64,000 nt of DNA, taken from the NCBI GenBank assembly GCA_031374735.1, contig JANMGQ010000010.1, forward strand, positions 1 to 64,000, read 5' to 3'. A program made the position numbers and the translations under genes. Position 1 is the stretch's first letter, and the number at the start of each line of letters is the position of its first letter. Source of the DNA: JABFRJ01 sp031374735. GTDB lineage: Bacteria; Pseudomonadota; Alphaproteobacteria; Rhizobiales; Hyphomicrobiaceae. The notes under the pieces were generated by a model, which saw nothing but the letters and a program-made list of their open reading frames with translations, was not told the origin of the DNA and made no database searches. Shown piece by piece: positions 45,575-51,366 of the stretch.

Positions 45575-45705
45575 TCGCGACGACGAGGAACGGCGAAACG
45601 TTCCTGCTCTATCCACTGAGCTACGGGGCCATGGTAGCCCCGGTGGGATTCGAACCCACGACCTGGTCGTTATCAGCGATGTAGTTCCGCCAGCATTCGT
45701 CGCGA
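45575..45705 (-). ncRNA. Y RNA 4 of the Ro60 array, carrying a complete permuted tRNA-Ile(GAU)-like domain
   Basis: 131 nt. Lower stem TCGCGACGA (45697-45705) with TCGTCGCGA (45575-45583); upper stem GGCGGAAC (45684-45691) with GTTTCGCC (45592-45599). At the tip, after TACA: half-stem TCG, loop CTGATAA (anticodon GAU), CGACC, variable AGGTC, T-arm (45643-45659, loop TTCGAAT), acceptor CGGGGCT, A, CCA, one T, acceptor GGCCCCG (45624-45630), TA, D-arm (45606-45621), A, GG, then AAC. Joining GG to TCG gives GGTCG, which pairs with CGACC; read in tRNA order the parts make a canonical 76-nt tRNA. Acceptor pairs 7/7 (first is G-U). It is far more complete than the acceptor-less tRNA mimic described for YrlA-type Y RNAs. 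Confidence 0.9.
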
Positions 45706-45749
45706 TGTTTGGTTCGACTGTTCCTGTCATTTCGAGGCGTAGGTAGAGG

Positions 45750-45880
45750 CGCAACGACAAGGTGTGATAAAACGTTCCTGATGCTCTAACCGCTGAGCTA
45801 CGCCCCCGCACGATGACAGGAGCGGCAGGATTTGAACCTGCGACCGTCAGTGTAATGTAGTTTCATCCGCATTCGTTGCG
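45750..45880 (-). ncRNA. Y RNA 3 of the Ro60 array (permuted tRNA-like domain, no CCA)
   Basis: 131 nt. Lower stem CGCAACGA (45873-45880) with TCGTTGCG (45750-45757); the change from GC to AU relative to Y4 occurs on both strands. Upper stem GATGAAAC (45860-45867) with GTTTTATC (45766-45773). The tip has T-arm GCAGG-TTCAAAT-CCTGC (45825-45841), acceptor CGCTCCT, a ten-base loop, acceptor GGGGGCG (45801-45807, pairing 7/7 with two G-U), TA, and D-arm (45783-45798) with the GG of the D-loop. TCAG next to the D-arm can pair with CTGA before the variable loop. The loop has TCA where CCA would be. Confidence 0.87.
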
Positions 45881-45889
45881 TTCTTGTTT

Positions 45890-45930
45890 GTGCGTGGCGA
45901 CTCCCCTGCGGGGAGCCGGCCGCCACGCAC
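45890..45930 (-). other. strong spacer hairpin between Y2 and Y3
   Basis: gtgcgtggcg (45890-45899) with cgccacgcac (45921-45930), plus an inner stem ctcccc/ggggag. GC-rich, no U run on the minus strand. It is immediately 5' of Y RNA 3 in the transcript and may protect or define its 5' end. Confidence 0.6.
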
Positions 45931-46099
45931 GACATAGCGTCAGGCCGGGAAGGCGCGCGGCCACCGCAGACGCGGCGGGCCGTGCGAGAACCCACATCCG
46001 CGCCGCACCCCGTGGCGGGGGCACGACGCAGAATTTCGACTTCGCGAGAAGAGCGTTCCAGCGACCGCGCGTCTTCCTGGCCCGTGATGTCGAGGCAGT

Positions 46100-46165
46100 C
46101 CCGGCGACGAGACAGGGTTGCGAGACGTTACAATCCAAATGTAGTCCCGCAGAGCATTCGCCGAG
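46100..46165 (-). ncRNA. Y RNA 2 of the Ro60 array (minimal hairpin)
   Basis: 66 nt. Lower stem CTCGGCGA (46158-46165) with TCGCCGGG (46100-46107), one G-U. Upper stem GCGGGAC (46144-46150) with GTCTCGC (46120-46126), again with the conserved G-U. The loop after TACA is about 13 nt. Same ATGC internal-loop strand as the others. No tRNA-like domain. Confidence 0.76.
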
Positions 46166-46266
46166 GCATGCGATAGCATCTTCTGCCGGCGCAGGAGGCG
46201 ATCCCCACGCGCCGAGTGTTCGTGTGCTGTCGGCCCCATCTTGGCGGACAGAAGAGAATTCAAACA

Positions 46267-46386
46267 GCTCGTCTGGCGACAAGAGTGACGAGATTGAGCT
46301 GCCGATAACGATGGGTCGGCCGCGTTTCTCAGACGCGACGCTCTTTGTGACGATGTAGTCCCGTCGGCATTCGCCAGAAGACGAGC
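46267..46386 (-). ncRNA. Y RNA 1 of the Ro60 array (two-hairpin tip, not tRNA)
   Basis: 120 nt, the copy closest to rsr. Lower stem TGGCGA/TCGCCA is extended past a three-base bulge by GCTCGTC (46380-46386) with GACGAGC (46267-46273). Upper stem GACGGGA (46359-46365) with TCTCGTC (46287-46293). The tip is larger than in the minimal copies: GAGC/GCTC encloses two hairpins, CGCGT-CTGAGAA-ACGCG and GCCGA/TCGGC with a ten-base loop. It has no TTCGA-type T-loop or D-arm, so it is a different effector-like domain. Confidence 0.76.
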
Positions 46387-46393
46387 GAGTAGT

Positions 46394-46451
46394 GAGTTGC
46401 GAATTGCGAGCAGGGATAAACACTATTCGCAACTCGCTATTCGCAATTCGC
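46394..46451 (-). repeat. inverted repeat and heptamer repeat between rsr and the Y RNA array
   Basis: An 11-bp perfect inverted repeat, gagttgcgaat (46394-46404) and attcgcaactc (46425-46435), with a 20-base loop. The right arm belongs to a run of 7-bp units of the type NNttcgc (tattcgc, aactcgc, tattcgc, aattcgc; 46424-46451). It lies six bases after the rsr stop codon and eight before Y RNA 1, so the transcript could fold here and separate mRNA from ncRNA. Confidence 0.75.
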
Positions 46452-46456
46452 AGTCT

Positions 46457-48010
46457 TCACACCTCGATCGCCTCGATCTGGGCGACCCAGTGCTTGGCAC
46501 CGCGCTCAGCCCTAGCGAACGAGGCCATGACCTCGAACACGGCATCCGAGAAGCCGCCGACATTTAAGATGTCAGCGCTGTCGGGTGCCTGCGTCGTGGC
46601 GTTCGGCTGGATGTCGATGCAGACGAGCTTGGCCCCGGGGTTCCGGCGCTTCAGCTTCGTCCACTCCGCCATCAGGCCGGTGTTGCGAGACCCCTTCGCG
46701 TCCACCCAGGACTCGTTGTCCGAGATGAACACGACGAGATCGGCCTTCGCACTCTCCTTGTTCAGGAGTTCGAGCGGGGCTGAACAGTTGGTTCCGCCAC
46801 CACCGATCGCTGCCAGCTTCGTTGCGTTGGTCATGACCGAGTCACGCCCGTTGAGGCGCAAATCGACCACGGCCTGCTCGAACGGCAGCACGCGGGCCCC
46901 GCGGTTCACACGCAGCATAGCGGCAGCCACGAGAGCGGCCACATCGATGCAACGCACCGAAGTCGTCGCGCCCTTGCGGTGACCCGTTACGGGCGACTGC
47001 ATGGAGCCGGAAACATCCGGGCACACGATCACGCGGCCAGCGATTTCGGGTACGTTCTGCAAGGCAACCTCCATCGCATCCTGCAGGGCCTCGCGGACCT
47101 GCGCCGGCACGTTGTCGCCAGCCGCCTTGTAAGCGGCCATCAACTGGTAGGGCAGCACGCGCGCCTTAGCGATTGCGTGCTTGTCCACCAGCCGCTTGGC
47201 GACCATGTCGGCCACACCATCGATCTCGAACGCACCCTGACGGGCAAAGGTGTTCAAGTTCATGCGCAGCATCTGCCAGCCGCCGGTGCGCGCGATTTGC
47301 GCCCACTGCTTTGGCTTCAGCTCCAGCGCGGTCAGCATCTGGAACGGCACGTCCGGGAGATCCTTCGTGTCGCCACGCTTGAACGCCTCGAACTGCTGCA
47401 CGCGCTGCGGCAATGCCTTCACGTCGTACGGCTTGCCGATCGCCCAGGCGTACAAGGCGGCGCGCTCCGGGCCAGTCGGCTTCGGGTGCACCATCTTGAT
47501 CACGTCGGCGAGCGACGGCTGCTGGCCAACGGCGGCCTGCAGGAAGCGCTCGATCGAGGCTTGCTCGATCCACGCTTCCACCATTCGCTTCGGACGGCTC
47601 CCAAGCGACTTGCGCCCAACCGCACCCGACCGCATGATCTGCACGAACGTGCGCAGCATACGGCCGTTGTCCACGACCTTCGGAAACGCCTGAGCAAACA
47701 GGGCGCTGTCCTTAGTCGACAGCGCCGCCAGCAAGAGCGCCGGCACGTCCTTCATATGGCCCTTCTGGCGTGCGTAGATGGCGGCTTGCGCGAGGAACTT
47801 CGGCTCGACCTGGTCGATCGCGGCCAGGATCTCGGCCAGTTGCATGTCAGCCGTCGCGTAGAACGTCGGCTGAACCGTGCCCGTCATGGCCGCTTGCGCC
47901 AGCCGGTGCTTCGGGCCGAAGGCATGCGCGGGAGCGCCGGCCTGGTTGGTCGTGTCCGGGCGCGGCAACAGCTTGCCGCGGATGGAGGCGAACAGGGACT
48001 GGTTGGCCAT
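46457..48010 (-). CDS. rsr: Ro60 orthologue, TROVE domain RNA-binding protein (Rsr)
   Basis: A 517-residue ring-shaped RNA-binding protein. Residues about 1-340 are the helical-repeat TROVE ring (FGPKHRLAQAAMTGTVQPTFY, FLAQAAIYARQKGHMKDVPALLLAAL, VGRKSLGSRPKRMVEAWI), whose outer surface holds Y RNA and whose hole takes 3' ends of misfolded RNA. The rest is a von Willebrand A domain with the MIDAS motif CPDVSGSMQ, TNCS and VFISDNESW. In Deinococcus and Salmonella such proteins work with Y RNA and PNPase in RNA quality control. The ATG at 48010 has AGGAG. It is the first gene of the rsr-Y RNA-rtcA unit and has a sigma-54-type promoter. Confidence 0.96.
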   Translation of the reverse strand: MANQSLFASIRGKLLPRPDTTNQAGAPAHAFGPKHRLAQAAMTGTVQPTFYATADMQLAEILAAIDQVEPKFLAQAAIYARQKGHMKDVPALLLAALSTKDSALFAQAFPKVVDNGRMLRTFVQIMRSGAVGRKSLGSRPKRMVEAWIEQASIERFLQAAVGQQPSLADVIKMVHPKPTGPERAALYAWAIGKPYDVKALPQRVQQFEAFKRGDTKDLPDVPFQMLTALELKPKQWAQIARTGGWQMLRMNLNTFARQGAFEIDGVADMVAKRLVDKHAIAKARVLPYQLMAAYKAAGDNVPAQVREALQDAMEVALQNVPEIAGRVIVCPDVSGSMQSPVTGHRKGATTSVRCIDVAALVAAAMLRVNRGARVLPFEQAVVDLRLNGRDSVMTNATKLAAIGGGGTNCSAPLELLNKESAKADLVVFISDNESWVDAKGSRNTGLMAEWTKLKRRNPGAKLVCIDIQPNATTQAPDSADILNVGGFSDAVFEVMASFARAERGAKHWVAQIEAIEV

Positions 48011-48055
48011 GACTGCATCTCCTGGGTTTGGAGCTAGGGAAGATGCAGATGTAAT

Positions 48056-48071
48056 TGCAGCGAGCGTGCCA
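48056..48071 (-). promoter_or_regulatory. sigma-54 (-24/-12) promoter of rsr
   Basis: Minus strand TGGCACGCTCGCTGCA; consensus is TGGCACG-N4-TTGCA, so only one base differs and the GG-N10-GC spacing is exact. Transcription would begin near 48045, giving a leader of about 35 bases before the rsr ATG. In enterobacteria the equivalent rtc operon is driven by sigma-54 and the activator RtcR. Confidence 0.85.
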
Positions 48072-48099
48072 GAGGCAGTCGCAGTCTCTTAAATCCATG

Positions 48100-48112
48100 T
48101 AATAGATTGATA
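48100..48112 (-). promoter_or_regulatory. IHF binding site upstream of rsr
   Basis: Minus strand TATCAATCTATTA matches the IHF consensus WATCAANNNNTTR at every defined position and lies about 30 bases upstream of the -24 element, where DNA bending would bring a distal activator to sigma-54 polymerase. Confidence 0.75.
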
Positions 48113-48136
48113 TCGCTTGTTTTTATTGATAAAATG

Positions 48137-48164
48137 TGGGTTTTGAAGAATCTGCAAAAACCCA
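48137..48164. promoter_or_regulatory. candidate enhancer (activator) site of the rsr promoter
   Basis: Inverted repeat tgggtttt (48137-48144) and aaaaccca (48157-48164), eight perfect pairs with a 12-base spacer, about 65-95 bases upstream of the -24 box. This is where bacterial enhancer-binding proteins such as RtcR bind. Sequence-specific assignment to RtcR is not possible. Confidence 0.5.
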
Positions 48165-48603
48165 TGTATGTAGACGTTTGGATATGATTTTATCCTAGCG
48201 GATAGACGTATAGAGGCAGCAAGCGTTCGATCGTAACTGCGTGACCGAAGTGACGACAACCGATCACTACATCGCCTCGCCTCGCCACTCACGAGCTCAT
48301 TGCCCAGATCTTGCGAGGCCGGTTCCGTCACCAGCCCCTCGGTCAGCGCGACAGCACAAGTCCTTCGACCAAAGCAGGGCCAGCGCTCAGGCAATATCCC
48401 AGCTTCTCCCAATCGTCGGCGCAATGGCGCCATCATCATCCGGCTCTGTCTGGCTGGGCAATGCCCCGTATCGTCACTGCGCGTTACGTCGACGGATTCG
48501 GAACAGTCGTTACCGACCTGTCAGCGTTAACGAACGGTTTACGAGTTCTGGGCATAACGGGCGTAGTTGTAACCGCGCGTGCGTCTGCGGGAGTGAGTGA
48601 GTG
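48165..48603. other. intergenic region between divergent rsr and CAP gene
   Basis: About 440 bases without a supported gene. The part near rsr is A/T-rich and regulatory; the rest is ordinary GC-rich sequence that must contain the promoter of the plus-strand CAP lipoprotein gene. I see no RNA gene, and short open frames here lack ribosome binding sites. Confidence 0.5.
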
Positions 48604-49290
48604 ATGGTTCGCGTTCCCGAATTGGCGTTGATCGCCGCGCTTCTGTCATCTGCCCTTGGCGGATGCTCTCTCGGTTCAGCCAATCTGTCGTCCGGTCTTG
48701 CTTCAAACGAGGCGCCGCCGACGCAACGCAACATTTCCGGCCAGAACAGCACCGGGCTTGGCGGCGACACCACCGCGCGACCGTCACGCAAGTCCGTCGC
48801 CAGCGAGAAGCAGACGGCGGCACTCGACGGCGCACCGAAAGGTTCGTTCGAAAAAGCGCCCGCCGGCGCCCTCGCCGATCGCGATTTCGGCGCCACCAAG
48901 CTCGACATGGACAAGGCGCGCGATACCATCAACGCCTATCGCGCCACCAAAGGCTTGAAGCCGCTGAAGCTCAATCCGGCGCTTGCAGAGGCCGCCAAGG
49001 CCCATTCGCGCGACCTCGCAAAATGGGACCGCATCTCGCACTACGGCTCCGACGGCTCGAACCCCTGGGATCGCGTCAAGCGCACCGGCTACAATGCCAA
49101 GGTCGCGGCCGAAAACGTCGGCACGGGCCAAGCATCCTTCGACGAGGTCATGAAGGGCTGGCAGGACAGCGCCGGCCACAACAAGAACCTGCTGCTGTCC
49201 GACGCCACCGAAATGGGCCTTGCCCTGGTGCAGGACCCCAAGACCGAGTTCAAGACGTTCTGGACGCTCGTCCTCGGCTCCAGTCTGTAA
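48604..49290 (+). CDS. CAP/SCP-domain lipoprotein
   Basis: A 228-residue exported protein. The N-terminus ends with the lipobox-like SALGGC, so it is probably a lipoprotein; a Ser/Thr/Lys-rich linker follows. Residues about 100-228 form the CAP (cysteine-rich secretory, antigen 5, PR-1) domain: INAYRATKGLKPLKLNPALAEAAKAHSRDLA, SHYGSDGSNPWDRVKRTGY, and GWQDSAGHNKNLL, containing the conserved His/Glu cavity residues. Bacterial CAP proteins bind lipids or act on the envelope; the exact role is unknown. Confidence 0.87.
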   Translation: MVRVPELALIAALLSSALGGCSLGSANLSSGLASNEAPPTQRNISGQNSTGLGGDTTARPSRKSVASEKQTAALDGAPKGSFEKAPAGALADRDFGATKLDMDKARDTINAYRATKGLKPLKLNPALAEAAKAHSRDLAKWDRISHYGSDGSNPWDRVKRTGYNAKVAAENVGTGQASFDEVMKGWQDSAGHNKNLLLSDATEMGLALVQDPKTEFKTFWTLVLGSSL

Positions 49291-49350
49291 GGGCTCACCT
49301 GAGACATGCTGTGCCGCGACATGCGCTCGCGGCGTCGCTATCGTGATGTG

Positions 49351-50517
49351 ATGACACATGCCAACACGATTGCAGCGCCAAGACGCGTCTTGGCGGTAAC
49401 GACCCTTTTTGCGGCATTGTTTGTTGCGACCTACGCTGTCAACCTGCAGGCACCGCTGTATCGGTTCTATGCCGACCAGAGCGGCGTTGGCGCAGGCGCC
49501 GTTACAGTCGCGTTCGCCTGCTACGCGGCTGGGCTGATGCCGACCTTGCTGCTGCTTGGCGGTCTTTCCGACCGTATAGGGCGGCGGATCCCGATCGCGG
49601 CCGGCATCCTGTGTGGCGCAGTTGCGGCGGGTTTGCTTGCAGCGTGGCCGACCTGGGGCGTGCTGTGTATCGCGCGCGTGATCCTCGGCATCGGCATCGG
49701 TTTTGTCACCACGGCCGGGACGGCCTACATGACCGAGTTGCTCGGTGACGTGCACGCGCGCACAGCAGCCTTGCTGGTCACATCGGCGACGTCCATCGGC
49801 TTTGGCTCTGGAGCACTCGCAACCGGCGTCAGCATCGGACTGCAGGGAACGACGTCGTTTCCGTGGAGTTTTGCAGCCCTCATCCTTGCAGCGCCGGTGC
49901 TTGCCATTGCCGTGCTTGCCCTGCCCCGCGCCGACACGCCCCGCGATGTCTCACTGATCCGCCTGCCACGTTTTCCGCAGGGGACGTGGCCGGCAGGCTA
50001 TGCGATCCTTCTTGCCTGGTCGGCGACAGGCATGGTGATTGCGCTGATGCCGCTGGAACTTGCGGCGCTCGGGCTGCCGGGGTGGACGGGCCTCGTCTTG
50101 TTTCTCAACAATTTCGTCGGTTTCCTCTGCCAGCCCCTTGCGCGCCGCCTGACGAACCGTCGGGCCTTGCAAGTCGGCTTTATCCTGGTGCCGCTCGGCT
50201 TTGCCATCATGACGGCAGGCGTCGCGACACACCATCTCGCGCTGATTGTCATCGGGGCTGCAACAACGAGCGCTGCATCCTACGGCTTCACGTATCTCGG
50301 CGGCCTCGCGGAAGTTTCGGCACGCGCAGGCTCGGATCGGGCGCGCGCCGCGGCCGGGTATTTTGTGTACGCCTACATCGGCTTCAGCCTACCCGTCATC
50401 GCGGGCGGTCTATTGGCTGACCAGGTCGGCCTGACCGACGCGCTCAAATGGTTTGCTCTCGCATTGGCCGCCGCGAATGCGCTTTTGTTCGTGGCGATCC
50501 TGCGCACTCGAACATGA
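49351..50517 (+). CDS. MFS transporter
   Basis: A 388-residue major facilitator. LFVATYAVNLQAPLYRFYADQSGVGAG forms helix 1 and its loop; LLLLGGLSDRIGRRIPIAAGIL contains the loop 2-3 motif GGLSDRIGRR of the family; ITTAGTAYMTEL-like helix 5 follows. Twelve helices can be traced. The start at 49351 is chosen because the upstream codons are basic and unlike a transporter N-terminus; the frame opens at 49306. Likely an exporter of unknown substrate. It converges with aroE six bases away. Confidence 0.85.
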   Translation: MTHANTIAAPRRVLAVTTLFAALFVATYAVNLQAPLYRFYADQSGVGAGAVTVAFACYAAGLMPTLLLLGGLSDRIGRRIPIAAGILCGAVAAGLLAAWPTWGVLCIARVILGIGIGFVTTAGTAYMTELLGDVHARTAALLVTSATSIGFGSGALATGVSIGLQGTTSFPWSFAALILAAPVLAIAVLALPRADTPRDVSLIRLPRFPQGTWPAGYAILLAWSATGMVIALMPLELAALGLPGWTGLVLFLNNFVGFLCQPLARRLTNRRALQVGFILVPLGFAIMTAGVATHHLALIVIGAATTSAASYGFTYLGGLAEVSARAGSDRARAAAGYFVYAYIGFSLPVIAGGLLADQVGLTDALKWFALALAAANALLFVAILRTRT

Positions 50518-50523
50518 GCGTGC

Positions 50524-51366
50524 TTACGCCGCGAGAATGTCCGCCACCAGCAGATCGCGCAATTCCTGGGTCACGTCCGGTCGCTTGCCGAACCACAGCT
50601 CAAACCCTCTGACGGCCTGATGCATGAGCATATCGAGGCCGTCCATGGTGACCAACCCCTGTGCCCCTGCCGCGCTGAGCAGCGGCGTCACCAGGGGCAC
50701 GTAGATGGCATCTGCAACAATAGCGCGCCGCTGCATGAGTGAGAGAGTGAGCGGCGGCATTACATCCTTGTCACTCATCCCCAGCGAGGTCGTGTTGGCA
50801 AGCAGATCTGCCCCATTCAAGAGGCGCGGCAGATCTTCCCAGGTAGCTGCGTGCACAGATGATCCGAACCGTGCGCGCATCGCCTCAGCCTTGTCTGGCG
50901 AACGATTGACCACGTGAATGTCCCGGATCCCGCGTTCGACAAAACCGCACACGACCGCGCGCCCCGCTCCTCCCGCGCCGAGCACGATCGCAGTCTTCGT
51001 GCGCGTGGTCCAACCCGGCGCACGCGCATCGAGCCCACCGACGAAACCCTCCACGTCGGTGTTGGTCGAGTACAAGGTGCCATCCTCAAGCCAGATCGTG
51101 TTTGCCGCGCCGACGGCCGTCGCGCGCGCATCGGGCTGTGACAGCGCAAACGCACGATCCTTGTGCGGCATGGTCACGTTGCAGCCGACATAACCTTGGG
51201 CGGCGAGGCCTCGAAAGACGTCGTCGAACGTCTCTGGCGGGTGTTCCTCGACACGGTACTCGCCATCGATGCCATACCGCTTGATCCAATAGCCATGCAG
51301 CTTTGGCGAGCGGGATTGCTTTGCGGGCCACCCGATGATGCAGGCGCGGCGTGTCGTCCGTATCAT
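50524..51366 (-). CDS. aroE: shikimate dehydrogenase family protein
   Basis: A 280-residue NADP-dependent dehydrogenase. SRSPKLHGYWIKRYG, GCNVTMPHKDRA (with the catalytic Lys) and NTDVEGFVGGLDA (with the catalytic Asp) line the shikimate site; VLGAGGAGRAVVCGF binds NADP. LGMSDKDVMPPLT replaces the usual TxxGM region. Its start overlaps the stop of the Gfo/Idh oxidoreductase gene by four bases. In this setting, with sugar or aldonate-type enzymes, it may be a quinate/shikimate-type paralogue rather than the core aromatic pathway enzyme. Confidence 0.88.
   Translation of the reverse strand: MIRTTRRACIIGWPAKQSRSPKLHGYWIKRYGIDGEYRVEEHPPETFDDVFRGLAAQGYVGCNVTMPHKDRAFALSQPDARATAVGAANTIWLEDGTLYSTNTDVEGFVGGLDARAPGWTTRTKTAIVLGAGGAGRAVVCGFVERGIRDIHVVNRSPDKAEAMRARFGSSVHAATWEDLPRLLNGADLLANTTSLGMSDKDVMPPLTLSLMQRRAIVADAIYVPLVTPLLSAAGAQGLVTMDGLDMLMHQAVRGFELWFGKRPDVTQELRDLLVADILAA

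Noticed and set aside
45188..45880. tRNA halves interrupted by group I introns or inserted elements in the anticodon loop
   Set aside because: The 5' halves do not pair with the 3' halves that follow them (for example GGCCCCG with CGGGTCC has a mismatch), but they pair with the 3' halves that precede them, and the sequences in between form hairpins with matching stems on both sides of each tRNA-like part. No intron core motifs were seen.
44860..46390. Mobile element or CRISPR-like repeat array
   Set aside because: The repeated ATGTAGTTCC...GCATTCG strings are one arm of each RNA stem; unit lengths and spacers vary, the arms covary, and there are no equal spacers, transposase or cas genes.
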